In this document: piece by piece, positions 53,601 through 62,192 of the stretch
Layout of the letters: the number at the start of each line of letters is the position of its first letter
Position numbering within the stretch: position 1 is the first letter of the stretch
Notes under the pieces: model-generated
Told to the model about the DNA's origin: nothing
Seen by the model: only the letters and a program-made list of their open reading frames with translations
Databases searched by the model: none
Assembly (NCBI RefSeq): GCF_900446695.1
Contig: NZ_UAVP01000007.1
Coordinates: forward strand, 186,001-250,000
DNA from: Capnocytophaga sputigena
GTDB lineage: Bacteria; Bacteroidota; Bacteroidia; Flavobacteriales; Flavobacteriaceae
Length of the DNA stretch: 64,000 nucleotides
Reading direction: 5' to 3'
Program-made: the position numbers and the translations under genes

Positions 53601-53794
53601 ACGTACAATTGGGCTATACCTTGCCTAAAGAACTATCTGAAAGGATAAAACTCAGCAAGTTGCGCTTGTATGTAAGCGGTCAGAACCTATGGACACTCAA
53701 AAGCAAATCGTTCACTGGTAAAGACCCTGAAAATCCTAACTACGGCTATCCTATCCCAATCACCTTTACGATGGGACTCAATGCTAGTTTTTAG
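50651..53794 (+). CDS. susC: SusC/RagA-type TonB-dependent outer-membrane transporter
   Basis: 1047 residues with a signal peptide ending near FAQ, a carboxypeptidase-regulatory-like domain (about 28-105), a plug domain with SIYGSRAANGVIVITTKKGK and a large C-terminal barrel ending in NASF. It imports fructan oligosaccharides through the outer membrane with SusD as lid, powered by TonB-ExbB-ExbD (such as the operon at 5413-7717). No STN domain is present, so it is not a signalling receptor by itself. It is the first gene of the locus and follows the operator. Confidence 0.94.
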   Translation: MMSRKINKRILLSLLLCNFSGALFAQEVKGVVKAKADNSPMMGVTVMVKNKTVGASTDFDGNYTLHPVAATDSLVFSYIGYKTQTVAVKGRKNISITLEEEVTALEGVTISVGYRAERKTDLTGAVSVVKVNEMMSTSENNPMKALQGRVAGMQVTDNGGPAGKATIRIRGIGTLNNNDPLYIIDGVPTQGGMHELNSNDIESIQVLRDASAASIYGSRAANGVIVITTKKGKKGVLKVDFDHYTTVSMFHSRMKMLNANEYAQVLWKAAVNRGNNPNQNPLGIHYDYTTDANGHATLNNLYYPREYFDKTGSPMLPSNTDWFKEITRMGVTESYNLSVTNGTEKGNYFLSLGYYNNDGLVKNTDFSRLSARINTDYKLFGDVVTIGENFTVNRTSEVEQPHQITESAMIAVPFIPVRTTDGKHWGGPVNGLPDRQNPARLVADNKDNRYNYWRMFGNAFVNIQPIKGLNVRSNFGIDYGNFYKRVLNRSYVSGFMEEGKEKTFSQLEQAHWTKWNWANTATYDFELGKSRFETLAGMEMYSQNDLNLAIKGNNLAVETPEYMWPSLATGGVSGSGSTTGYKLLSFFGKINYAFDNKYLASVTLRHDGSSRFAKDNRWGTFPAFNLGWRISQESFMEKINHTVSDLKLRFGWGQNGNQDINNYAIYDIFDPYYGVTGDFIWNGIWKTSYDLDGKGSGQLASGFRRTRLGNKNLKWETTTQTNFGIDFGFFDNSLYGSAEYYIKKTKDILVEPPYAGIKGEGAYQWVNGAAVENKGLEVSVGYRNETKGGLKYDINANVATNKNKITELPTSVINSYGGNGKWDNGLGRPIGSNNFYGYVADGIFKTQEEVDQHPQQNGKGIGRIRYRDLNNDGKIDEDDRTWIGNPQPDFIYGLNLNLEYKNFDFTAFFQGVQNVDVVSNVKRHTDFWSVQDTYGNKGRRLLDAFDPVTNPDSDIPSVSSVDDNNEGRMSTYYVENGSYLKLRNVQLGYTLPKELSERIKLSKLRLYVSGQNLWTLKSKSFTGKDPENPNYGYPIPITFTMGLNASF

Positions 53795-53815
53795 CCCACT
53801 AAAAATAACAGACAA

Positions 53816-55489
53816 ATGAAAAAGATAATATATACCACCGCGATATGTGCAGCGCTTTTTACAACAAGCTGCAGTTTTTTAGACGATAATCCACAAGGGA
53901 TTATGAGCGAAAAAGAGGCAATCTCTAAAGCTGATGGACTTGCAACCGCTGCTTATGCCTCTTTAGGTAACGACCACTACGATTCTCCTTTTAGCCTTTG
54001 GATATATGGCAACGTGCGTGCTGATGATGCTTACAAAGGCGGACAAGACGTGAGTGATATTCAGGTATTTCACTTCTATGAAACTGCCCAAAATATCGAC
54101 CCTACTTATGCCGAAGCCGATAAATTCTGGTTTATGTGTTACCAAGCAATTTCGCGCACCAATACCGCTCTGAAAGCCTTACAACAAGCATCGGATGCCG
54201 AAGTGCCTAATCGCCAATCACGCATAGGCGAAATGTACTTTTTGCGTGGACACTTCTACTTTATTCTTAAAAACGTATTTGGTCACATTCCGTTTGTAGA
54301 TGAGAATACTCCCGATGCCGATTACGAAACTACCCCTAATACCTTGCCTAACGATGAGCAATGGCAAAAAATAGCTGCTGATTTTAAGAAAGCTTACGAC
54401 CTATTGCCTGCCACTCAAGCACAAAAAGGGAGAGCAACCAAAGGGGCAGCAGCGGCTTACCTTGCTAAAACTTACTTGTACAAAGCCTATCGCCAAAGTG
54501 AAAACAACAGCGTAACTAGTATCAACAGCCAAGATTTACAAGAAGTGCTCACCTATACCAGCGCTGTGTTAGGCTCTACTTACGGTTTAGAAGAAGATTT
54601 TGCCTTCAACTTCCTACCTGGGGGCTATGAAAATGGTAAAGAGTCGCTCTTTGCGGTGCAATACTCAGTAGACGATGGTACTCAATACGGAAGTCTCAAT
54701 TGGGGTGATGTGCTATCTGTACCTCAGAAGTTAGGCTGTTGTGACTTCCACAAACCAAGTCAAAACTTGGTCAACGCCTTCAAAACAATCAATGGATTGC
54801 CCGATTTTGATAATTTTAACAACAACGATTATAACGCCGCTAACGATAAAGCCGACCCTCGTTTGTTCCACACCGTTGCCTTACCTGGCTTGCCTTATAA
54901 GTACAACACCGAGTTGATTTACAAAAACGACTGGAATCGCAATAGCAACGTATATGGTTTCTATGCCTCCCTCAAAGAGAACGTAGACCCTTCTTGCTCC
55001 TGCTTCCGTAATATCAACCCTTTCCGAGGCAACTCCAAGAACCGTATCGTGTTGCGTTATGCCGATGTACTTCTAATGCGTGCCGAAGCCCTTATCGAGC
55101 TCAATCGTAGCAACGAAGCCTTGCCACTTATCAATCAAGTGCGCCAACGTGCGAAACAAAGTACTTCTATGATTCCTTACGCTACCAATGCTAATATCGC
55201 CTTATACCAAGATGGCGTAAATATCACTTGGAATCAAGAAAACGCGCGCAAAGCACTCCGTTGGGAACGCCGTTTAGAGTTTGCTATGGAAGGCAGTCGA
55301 TTCTTCGACCTCGTACGCTGGGGTATCGCCGACCAAGTGCTCAACGACTATTTTACTAAAGAGAAAACGCGTCGCCCAGCAATATTTAGCAGTGCTTATT
55401 TCACTAAAAACAAGAATGAGTACATCCCTATTCCACAAAACCAAATAGGGTACGTAAAAGGTATTTACAAACAAAATGCAGGATTCTAA
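53816..55489 (+). CDS. susD: SusD/RagB-type surface glycan-binding lipoprotein
   Basis: 557 residues. Lipoprotein signal with Cys19 followed by SFLDDN, whose acidic residues fit a surface-export signal. TPR helices and the RagB/SusD fold are shown by RGHFYFILKNVFGHIPFVDE and the C-terminal RWERRLEFAMEGSRFFDLVR. It lies 21 bases after susC and with it forms the pedal-bin importer. The substrate is inferred to be a fructan from the GH32 genes downstream. Confidence 0.94.
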   Translation: MKKIIYTTAICAALFTTSCSFLDDNPQGIMSEKEAISKADGLATAAYASLGNDHYDSPFSLWIYGNVRADDAYKGGQDVSDIQVFHFYETAQNIDPTYAEADKFWFMCYQAISRTNTALKALQQASDAEVPNRQSRIGEMYFLRGHFYFILKNVFGHIPFVDENTPDADYETTPNTLPNDEQWQKIAADFKKAYDLLPATQAQKGRATKGAAAAYLAKTYLYKAYRQSENNSVTSINSQDLQEVLTYTSAVLGSTYGLEEDFAFNFLPGGYENGKESLFAVQYSVDDGTQYGSLNWGDVLSVPQKLGCCDFHKPSQNLVNAFKTINGLPDFDNFNNNDYNAANDKADPRLFHTVALPGLPYKYNTELIYKNDWNRNSNVYGFYASLKENVDPSCSCFRNINPFRGNSKNRIVLRYADVLLMRAEALIELNRSNEALPLINQVRQRAKQSTSMIPYATNANIALYQDGVNITWNQENARKALRWERRLEFAMEGSRFFDLVRWGIADQVLNDYFTKEKTRRPAIFSSAYFTKNKNEYIPIPQNQIGYVKGIYKQNAGF

Positions 55490-55490
55490 T

Positions 55491-56852
55491 ATGAAAACAA
55501 CAGTACACAAACTCGCCCTCGGTATGGCAGCTTTGCTCGGCTTGTTCAGCTGCGACGAAAAACACGAAGGCGAACTTATCAACGATAAAGAGGCTAAAAT
55601 CAATGCCTTCCAAGCCAATGGTATCGATGGAATCATCGACGAGGAGAAACAAACCATTACCGTTTACGCTCCTTGGTCGGCTACGCTTACCAATATGTCC
55701 ACCTCCCTCAGCTTGCCCGAGGGAGCTACCTCAGTGCCTAAAGGTGCTACAGGAGTAGATTTGAGTAAAGGTGCCAAGTATCGTATCTTTAATGGTAATC
55801 TCTATTGGGATTATACTGTTACCGCTCAGTACCCTAAGATAGAGAACTTTGTAATCGGAAAATACAAAGCTACTATCGACCACAGTACAGGTAAAATAAG
55901 CGTGAAATACCCTAAAGGAGAAGCAGTAACTGCGCTAACTCCTACTTTTAGCACTACCCCTAATGCTACCGTAAGCCCTGCTTCGGGAGTTGCCCAAAAC
56001 TTCACTCAAAGCGTTACTTACACTATGAATTACCGCGGTGAGAGTTTTGCGTATAATGTAGAGATTATACCTACCAACTTTGCGCCTATTGCCTTTGTAG
56101 GTACAGCTAAGAGTGCTTCTGCTATCGCCAATGAAGACGAGAAAGCTGCCTACACTTGGCTTGCCGAAAACTACGATACTGCCAAATATATCTCGTTTAG
56201 TGACATCAAAGAAGGCAAGGTTAATCTCAACGATTATAAGGTGATTTGGTGGCATTGGGATAACAACAAAGAGTTGCCCGCTGAAGCCAAAGCAGATGCC
56301 GTTGTGAACAAGATGAAACAATTCTATGCTGCTGGAGGTTCGTTCTTATTGTCTTCTTGGGCTGTACAGTACGTAGTTGATTTAGGTATCGCCTTAGACG
56401 GCAAAGTGGTAAACAATATGTGGGGAGAAGGCAACAGTCCATTTGCAATTGGTGATGACTGGGGTATTTGCTATAAAGGCAACGAAAGCCACCCCCTTTT
56501 CAAAGGATTGAATAAGAAAACAGGAACTAACGATGTCGCCTTCTTACTCTCTAGAGGGGTAAAAGCCAAAGCACATAACGCCTTATGGAACTTTGAGTGG
56601 GGTGATTATGCCAATAATGTAGCAGGCTGGCAAACTGCCAGTGGTGCTAAGTTATTAGCAAGTTTCCACTGGAATGATGCTATGAACCGCGCAGCGATTT
56701 TTGAATATACCAAACGAGGTAATGCAGGTCGCACCATTTGTATAGGCATTGAAGGCTACGACTGGTATAACGAAGATAATTCCCTTGCTAATACCTATAA
56801 AAGTAATATCGAATTACTTACTGCCAACGCCTTAGAATATTTAGCAAACTAA
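55491..56852 (+). CDS. DUF4960 surface fructan-binding lipoprotein
   Basis: 453 residues from ATG 55491, the start that gives a lipoprotein signal (Cys21 in LGLFSCDEK); an earlier ATG at 55476 overlaps the susD end. Two Ig-like parts (about 25-185) precede the DUF4960 domain (about 200-453) with IWWHWDNNKELP and SHPLFKG segments. The same architecture is known from the surface glycan-binding protein BT1761 of the B. theta fructan locus. The acidic residues after the Cys (DEKHE) suggest export to the surface. It probably collects levan. Confidence 0.88.
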   Translation: MKTTVHKLALGMAALLGLFSCDEKHEGELINDKEAKINAFQANGIDGIIDEEKQTITVYAPWSATLTNMSTSLSLPEGATSVPKGATGVDLSKGAKYRIFNGNLYWDYTVTAQYPKIENFVIGKYKATIDHSTGKISVKYPKGEAVTALTPTFSTTPNATVSPASGVAQNFTQSVTYTMNYRGESFAYNVEIIPTNFAPIAFVGTAKSASAIANEDEKAAYTWLAENYDTAKYISFSDIKEGKVNLNDYKVIWWHWDNNKELPAEAKADAVVNKMKQFYAAGGSFLLSSWAVQYVVDLGIALDGKVVNNMWGEGNSPFAIGDDWGICYKGNESHPLFKGLNKKTGTNDVAFLLSRGVKAKAHNALWNFEWGDYANNVAGWQTASGAKLLASFHWNDAMNRAAIFEYTKRGNAGRTICIGIEGYDWYNEDNSLANTYKSNIELLTANALEYLAN

Positions 56853-56861
56853 TAAATAGAA

Positions 56862-58322
56862 ATGATGAAAAGAACACTTATATTAGCGCTTTGTGCTACC
56901 GCCTTAATAGCTTGTGATAAAAAAGAATATGTGAGCAACGACCCCAATGCGGCTCCCGATGCCCCCACTTGTTATGCCGTACAAGATTACGGGCGTACCT
57001 ATAAGCATTTCTTCCAACCAAAGAATGCTTTTGTAGGCGACCCTATGCCCTTCTACGACAATGGTAAGTTTCACATCTTCTACCTATACGACCAACGACC
57101 CGCACCCGCAACCTTCCACCCTTGGTACAGTGCCACCACTACCGATTTGGTGAACTATACCGATAACGGCGAAGCTATTCCCTGCGGTGCCGATGGTTCG
57201 CACGAAGATGCCCTTGGTACAGGTTCAGTATTCAAAGATGGGAATACCTATTACGCTTTCTACACAGGGCATAACGGCGATTTAGACCCTAAAGAAATCA
57301 TCTATTGGGCTACTTCTACCGATTTGAAAACGTGGACAAAGGATACCCAGCACTCCTTCCGTGCCCCCGATGGCTACGACCGTAATGAGTTCCGCGACCC
57401 TATTGTATTTAAAGAAGGAAATGCCTACAAGATGCTCCTAAGTACCCGTGCCGATATAGGAAGCGGTGTTTGGAAAGGTGTCGTAGCACAATTCACCTCT
57501 ACCGACCTTAAGAACTGGACGAAAGACCCGAACACTCCTTTCTTCTATACCGACCCTTCTGCCTTTATGGTAGAATGCCCCGATGTCTTTACACAAGGTA
57601 ACTACCAATATTTGATATTCTCTAATATCGAACAAAGCGTGCGCCGCGTGCAATACAGATACCGCCGTGTAGGAAGCACCGATTGGATTACCCCTGCACA
57701 ACAAGACTTAGACGACCGTGTGTTCTATGCTGGAAAAACCGCTACCGACGGCACACACCGCTATATATGGGGCTGGAATCCGTCGCGTATCAATTATGAA
57801 GATAACGCCGCTTACCACTGGGGAGGCTCATTGGTAGTGCACGAGCTCACTCAAAACGCCGACGGTACCCTCAATGTGAAAATGCCTACCGCTTTCGATA
57901 GCAAGCAAGCCATATCTGCCTCACTTGGCAATATAGCCTTAGACAATAATAATCGTGTGTTCGACCGTCTTGGCACTGGGTTCAACAAGATAGTTGCCAA
58001 AATCAAAGCCAATACCGCTACCGAGTTCGGAGTGATGTTGGGCGCTTGTGGGAACCTTTATGAAACCTACCGCGTAACGCTCAATCTCAATAAAGGCGAG
58101 TTGCAACTCAATCGTGTAATTAGAAACGGAGGCACTGCTACCATTAATAGCATAAAACTCCCCGTGAATGCCAACAAGGAATACACCCTGAAAATAGTGC
58201 AAGAAGGATCGGCAGCAGCAATCTATGTGAATGATGCAGTAGCCCTTTCTATCCGTTGCTATAAGATGAATCAAAATCCTTGGGGCATCTTTGCTAACGG
58301 AACAGCCAACTTCCAATTCTAA
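56862..58322 (+). CDS. GH32 endo-levanase-like lipoprotein
   Basis: 486 residues. Lipoprotein signal with Cys18 (LIACDKKE). The GH32 five-blade propeller shows the nucleophile Asp60 in FVGDPMPF, RDP at 178-180 and the acid/base Glu238 in VECPDVF. A C-terminal beta-sandwich (about 330-486, DUF4975-like by memory) follows. The VGDPMPF motif in place of WMNDPNG and its place after the DUF4960 gene match BT1760, the surface endo-levanase. It should cut beta-2,6 fructan into oligomers at the cell surface. Specificity for levan rather than inulin is inferred. Confidence 0.87.
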   Translation: MMKRTLILALCATALIACDKKEYVSNDPNAAPDAPTCYAVQDYGRTYKHFFQPKNAFVGDPMPFYDNGKFHIFYLYDQRPAPATFHPWYSATTTDLVNYTDNGEAIPCGADGSHEDALGTGSVFKDGNTYYAFYTGHNGDLDPKEIIYWATSTDLKTWTKDTQHSFRAPDGYDRNEFRDPIVFKEGNAYKMLLSTRADIGSGVWKGVVAQFTSTDLKNWTKDPNTPFFYTDPSAFMVECPDVFTQGNYQYLIFSNIEQSVRRVQYRYRRVGSTDWITPAQQDLDDRVFYAGKTATDGTHRYIWGWNPSRINYEDNAAYHWGGSLVVHELTQNADGTLNVKMPTAFDSKQAISASLGNIALDNNNRVFDRLGTGFNKIVAKIKANTATEFGVMLGACGNLYETYRVTLNLNKGELQLNRVIRNGGTATINSIKLPVNANKEYTLKIVQEGSAAAIYVNDAVALSIRCYKMNQNPWGIFANGTANFQF

Positions 58323-58380
58323 GAATTGAAGAATTCGCAACGTTTCCTAAAATTTATTGCGAATTTCTTAAGTATAGATT

Positions 58381-58423
58381 AAGTGGACACTATGTGGTTA
58401 TTAAGTGGTTACTAAGTGGTGCT
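58381..58423. repeat. AAGTGG-N repeat
   Basis: Four loosely repeated GTGG units (AAGTGGACAC, ATGTGGTTATT, AAGTGGTTACT, AAGTGGTGCT) spaced 10-13 bases apart. Confidence 0.55.
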
Positions 58424-58439
58424 AAACAATAGAAACCCC

Positions 58440-58486
58440 ATTGCAAAAAACGCAATATTTTATCCAAAACATTGCGAAAAACGCAA
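58440..58486. repeat. Direct repeat ATTGC-A/G-AAAAACGCAA
   Basis: ATTGCAAAAAACGCAA at 58440-58455 and ATTGCGAAAAACGCAA at 58471-58486 differ at one base and are 31 bases apart, about three helical turns. They lie about 100 bases upstream of the second promoter and may be a binding site. Confidence 0.6.
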
Positions 58487-58530
58487 AAAGAATTATTCTT
58501 TCATTACTTTATAAATTGTGGTATACATAA

Positions 58531-58562
58531 ACTTTGTCAAAGTCTATGGACTTTGACAAAGT
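58531..58562. repeat. ACTTTG palindromic element
   Basis: ACTTTGTCAAAGT and ACTTTGACAAAGT form a perfect 13-bp inverted repeat with six bases between. It belongs to the same group as 39886-39925 and 43167-43197 and may act as a terminator of the first levan transcript. Confidence 0.7.
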
Positions 58563-58577
58563 CTATACCCCATAAAT

Positions 58578-58608
58578 TTGTAAAAACTAAATAAAATAAC
58601 TACATTTG
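58578..58608 (+). promoter_or_regulatory. Promoter of the second GH32 gene
   Basis: TTG at 58578-58580 and perfect TACATTTG at 58601-58608 with 20 bases between. The leader to the ATG at 58698 is about 85 bases and includes a C/G hairpin at 58661-58683. Confidence 0.72.
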
Positions 58609-58660
58609 TCACACCAAATAAAACCCCAAAAACACACCGCCCCATCACCCTTGCGGCTTG

Positions 58661-58683
58661 TCCCCCTTCGGGGGGTCGGGGGC
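58661..58683. repeat. CCCCC/GGGGG hairpin in the leader
   Basis: TCCCCCTTCGGGGGG followed by TCGGGGG; a short stem with TTC loop, 15 bases before the GH32 start codon and close to the ribosome binding site. It is similar in style to the palindromes at 28819-28918. Confidence 0.6.
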
Positions 58684-58697
58684 TAAAATAAAAGTAT

Positions 58698-60914
58698 ATG
58701 AATAACAAACTAATAGCAGGATTAGGAGTCTTAACGCTCACTGCCTGCCAGCAAAACACCGATGATATCATCATCGAGGACTTCGAGTCAGGCACTTATG
58801 CCAATTGGACGGTAGAAGGCGATGCCTTTGGTACGACTCCTGCCACAGGTGGCTATACCGGTCAGCAGCCCGTAACAGGCTTTGAAGGGAAGCACCTCAC
58901 CAATAGCTTCAACAATGGCGACGACTCTCGCGGAGCACTAACCTCCAAAGAGTTCACCATCGAGCGCGATTACATCAACTTCCTTGTTGGGGGAGGTACT
59001 CACGCCGATACCTATATTGAACTTTTAGTTGAGGGCAAAAGCGTACTACAATCGCGTTCTCTCTACGAATCGGAGACCCTGCAATGGCTCACTTGGGACG
59101 TAAAACCCTATAAAGGAAAGAAAGCTACTATCCGCATTGTCGATAACCAACGCGGCGGATGGGGGCATATCCTCATCGACCAAATCGAACAAGGCAACAA
59201 ACAAAAAAGCGTTTTTATGACTGATTACACCCGTACCTTTGAAGCCAAAGACAAGTACTTGCTCATTCCTGTGGAAGACCAAGCAACCGAAAATAAAGTC
59301 CAACTATCGGTAGATGGTACTCCTATAGGCGAGCCAATGACCATTCGCATTGCCCAAAACAAAATAGACTACTGGGTGCCTATCGCTATCGAGGCGTACA
59401 AAGGCAAAAAAGTAACCCTTACTTTTGCAGTAGCCAAAACTACCGATATAGGCTTAGCCGAAATCAAACAGTCGGCTGAATATAACTTCAACTACAACGA
59501 AAAATACCGTCCGCTATACCACTTCACCCCTCAATATGGCTGGATGAACGACCCTAACGGAATGGTATACCTCGACGGAGTATTCCACCTCTTCTACCAA
59601 TACAACCCTTACGGAGCGCGCTGGGGCAATATGCACTGGGGGCACACCGTTTCCAAAGACTTGGTGAATTGGGAATACAAGCCTTTTGTATTAGCCCCCG
59701 ATAAGTTAGGAGCAATTTTCTCAGGCAGTGCTGTGATTGACCACGATAATACTGCCGGCTTTGGCAAAGGCGCTATGGTGGCTATTTTCACTTCAGCAGG
59801 CGACCGCCAAACCCAATCTATTGCTTATAGCCTCGATGGCGGAAAAACCTTCACCAAATACGAAGGCAACCCCGTACTCATTGATGCCAATATCATCGAT
59901 TTCCGCGACCCGAAAGTATTCTGGCACGCACCCTCTAAACAATGGGTGATGAGCCTTGCCACTACCCAAACTATCACCTTCTATGGTTCTAAGAACCTCA
60001 AAGAATGGACACGACTCAGCGAGTTTGGCGAAGGCTTAGGCGGACACGGCGGTGTGTGGGAATGCCCCGATCTCTTCCCGCTTACTTATGAAGGAAAAAC
60101 CAAATGGGTGCTCTTCGTGAGTATCAACCCAGGCGGACCTAACGGCGGAAGTGCTACTCAGTACTTCATCGGTAATTTCGATGGCAAAACCTTCACCCCC
60201 GATACTATGAACTATCCACTTTGGTTAGACTATGGTCGCGATAATTATGCAGGTGTAACGTGGAGCAATGTCCCCGCCACCGATGGTCGTCGTCTCTTTA
60301 TAGGCTGGATGAGCAACTGGGATTACGCCAATGAAATCCCTACTGAAAACTTCCGTAGCGCGATGACTGTTGCCCGCGTTTTGCGTTTGGTGCATAATGG
60401 CGAGCATTTGGTAGTAGCCAGTGAGCCCGTGAAAGAGTTGGAGAGCTTGCGTCGTGAAGCGGTACTTTTAGGTGATAAAACACGTACCAACACCTCCAAT
60501 GCCATAACTTTCGAAAACTTCTTGCCCAATAATCAAGGCGCTTACGAACTTACTTTCACAGTAACCCCTAACGAAACCGATAGCTTTAGCTTTGCCCTTG
60601 AGAACACCAAAGGTGAAACTATTAAATACCTATTTGACAGCGCTAATAAAACTTTATCGGTAGACCGCAGTAAGAGCAGTGTAGCTTTCAATGCCAACTT
60701 CGCCGAAACGCTTATCAAAGCCCCAATGGTAGCAAAGAAGAGCTATACCGTACGCTTATTGGTAGATAAATCTTCTACCGAACTCTTTGTGAACAACGGC
60801 GAACTCGTACAAACTAATGCGGTATTCCCTACCGAAGTGTACAATACCCTCCGCTTCAATACTAGCAAAGGTACCCTCACCCTTAAAAATGTAACTGTCT
60901 ATAAATTGAAATAA
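58698..60914 (+). CDS. GH32 levanase/exo-fructanase with N-terminal module, lipoprotein
   Basis: 738 residues. Lipoprotein signal with Cys17 (LTACQQNTDD). An N-terminal beta-sandwich module (about 22-165, DUF4980-like by memory) with FEGKHLTNSFNNGDDS and EFTIERDYINFLVGGG precedes the GH32 core. Catalytic motifs are WMNDPNG at 282-288 (nucleophile Asp285), FRDP at 402-405 and Glu455 in WECPDLF. The usual C-terminal sandwich follows. By position it corresponds to BT1759, an exo-acting fructan enzyme that frees fructose, probably in the periplasm or at the surface. It has its own promoter. Confidence 0.9.
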   Translation: MNNKLIAGLGVLTLTACQQNTDDIIIEDFESGTYANWTVEGDAFGTTPATGGYTGQQPVTGFEGKHLTNSFNNGDDSRGALTSKEFTIERDYINFLVGGGTHADTYIELLVEGKSVLQSRSLYESETLQWLTWDVKPYKGKKATIRIVDNQRGGWGHILIDQIEQGNKQKSVFMTDYTRTFEAKDKYLLIPVEDQATENKVQLSVDGTPIGEPMTIRIAQNKIDYWVPIAIEAYKGKKVTLTFAVAKTTDIGLAEIKQSAEYNFNYNEKYRPLYHFTPQYGWMNDPNGMVYLDGVFHLFYQYNPYGARWGNMHWGHTVSKDLVNWEYKPFVLAPDKLGAIFSGSAVIDHDNTAGFGKGAMVAIFTSAGDRQTQSIAYSLDGGKTFTKYEGNPVLIDANIIDFRDPKVFWHAPSKQWVMSLATTQTITFYGSKNLKEWTRLSEFGEGLGGHGGVWECPDLFPLTYEGKTKWVLFVSINPGGPNGGSATQYFIGNFDGKTFTPDTMNYPLWLDYGRDNYAGVTWSNVPATDGRRLFIGWMSNWDYANEIPTENFRSAMTVARVLRLVHNGEHLVVASEPVKELESLRREAVLLGDKTRTNTSNAITFENFLPNNQGAYELTFTVTPNETDSFSFALENTKGETIKYLFDSANKTLSVDRSKSSVAFNANFAETLIKAPMVAKKSYTVRLLVDKSSTELFVNNGELVQTNAVFPTEVYNTLRFNTSKGTLTLKNVTVYKLK

Positions 60915-60917
60915 ATT

Positions 60918-62078
60918 ATGCAACAAAATAACAACTATCTAAAATATTTATTGCCCGTACTCCTATCATTCTTCTGTATGGGCTTCGTAGACCTTGTAGG
61001 CGCCGCCTCCAACTTTGTAAAAGACGATTTTGGCTTGACCGAAACCACTGCCAAAGCTCTCCCTGCAATGGTATTCTTTTGGTTTCTGCTTTTCTCAGTG
61101 CCCACAGGCGTGCTAATGAGCAAAATAGGTCGTCGCAAAACCGTACTCCTCAGCTTGGTGATTACCATCTTAGCGATGGTAGTGCCCTTTATCAGCTACA
61201 ACTATACCACTATGCTGGTAGCTTTCTCCTTACTTGGTATTGGTAACACACTAATGCAAGTATCGCTAAACCCGCTAATGTCAGCCATAGTAAAAGGCGA
61301 CAAACTCGCCAGTTCACTCACTTTTGGTCAGTTTATCAAGGCGATAGCCTCGTTTTCTGCCCCCTTGCTAATGAGTTTCTGCTTCGATAAATTCAATGAT
61401 TGGCGACTCTTCTTCCTGCTCTTTGTAGCTATCTCAGTAGTAACCCTCTTGTGGCTGGGTGCTACCCATATTGAAGAGGAGAAAAACGACAGCAAGAACG
61501 CCACCTTTACCGAGTGTTTTGCACTACTTGCTAACCCTTATGTGCTCTTGTGTTTCATTGGTATTATGTGCCACGTAGGGATAGACGTAGGGGTTAATGC
61601 CTCAGCGCCCACTATCTTTATGGAGCGTTTAGGGCTTACCACCACCCAAGCCTCTTTTGCCACCAGCTGGTATTTCTTATTCCGTACCATAGGGTGTCTG
61701 TCAGGAGCTTATATTCTCACCAAAGTATCTCCTAAGAGTTTCTTTACCCTCAGTGTGCTTTGTATGGTAGCCTCAATGGCGATATTGTTCTTTTTCAGTG
61801 ATAAAACAATGCTCTACATTGCTATTGCTTTAGTAGGTTTTGGTAATTCCAATGTGTTCTCAATCATCTTCTCGCAAGCCCTCTTGCAGAATCCTACTAA
61901 GAAAAACGAAGTATCAGGATTGATGATTATGGGACTCTTTGGCGGTACTATCTTCCCTTTTGCAATGGGCTTAGCCTCCGATGCGATGAACGGTTCACAG
62001 ATAGGAGCCCTTATTGTCCTCAGCATAGGAGTATTATATCTGTTGCTAATGAGCACCCGACTCAAAGCCAACGCCTAA
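60918..62078 (+). CDS. MFS sugar importer (FHS/FucP-like)
   Basis: 386 residues with 12 membrane helices. Motifs such as GFVDLVGAASNFVKDDFGLT near the N-terminus and the IGRRKTVLL loop between helices 2 and 3 fit the fucose:H+ symporter branch of the MFS. It starts 3 bases after the GH32 stop and is probably coupled with it. By synteny with BT1758 it carries fructose or short fructans across the inner membrane. Confidence 0.87.
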   Translation: MQQNNNYLKYLLPVLLSFFCMGFVDLVGAASNFVKDDFGLTETTAKALPAMVFFWFLLFSVPTGVLMSKIGRRKTVLLSLVITILAMVVPFISYNYTTMLVAFSLLGIGNTLMQVSLNPLMSAIVKGDKLASSLTFGQFIKAIASFSAPLLMSFCFDKFNDWRLFFLLFVAISVVTLLWLGATHIEEEKNDSKNATFTECFALLANPYVLLCFIGIMCHVGIDVGVNASAPTIFMERLGLTTTQASFATSWYFLFRTIGCLSGAYILTKVSPKSFFTLSVLCMVASMAILFFFSDKTMLYIAIALVGFGNSNVFSIIFSQALLQNPTKKNEVSGLMIMGLFGGTIFPFAMGLASDAMNGSQIGALIVLSIGVLYLLLMSTRLKANA

Positions 62079-62123
62079 CAATATAGTTGGAAAACTCTGC
62101 CTTGTCAGCCAAGTCTGCCTCGT

Positions 62124-62167
62124 CAGATAGTTCAGATAGCTCAGATAGTTCAGAAAACTCAGAAAAC
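62124..62167. repeat. 9-base tandem repeat CAGATAGTT
   Basis: Five successive units: CAGATAGTT, CAGATAGCT, CAGATAGTT, CAGAAAACT, CAGAAAAC. They lie between the MFS and fructokinase genes, 25 bases before a -7 box. Confidence 0.75.
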
Positions 62168-62192
62168 AATAGAAATTCTCAAAAAGAATTTA

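Larger units (their letters stand above)
58323..58697 (+). other. Intergenic region before the second GH32 gene
   Basis: 375 bases without a gene. In order: AAGTGG-type repeats (58381-58423), a pair of near-identical 16-mers (58440-58455 and 58471-58486), the ACTTTG palindrome (58531-58562), a promoter (58578-58608) and a C/G hairpin (58661-58683). This suggests a second, separately started transcription unit for the GH32-MFS genes. Confidence 0.7.

Noticed and set aside
58381-58486. Short repeats considered as a CRISPR array
   Set aside because: Unit lengths and spacers are irregular, only two copies of the 16-mer exist and no cas gene is present.
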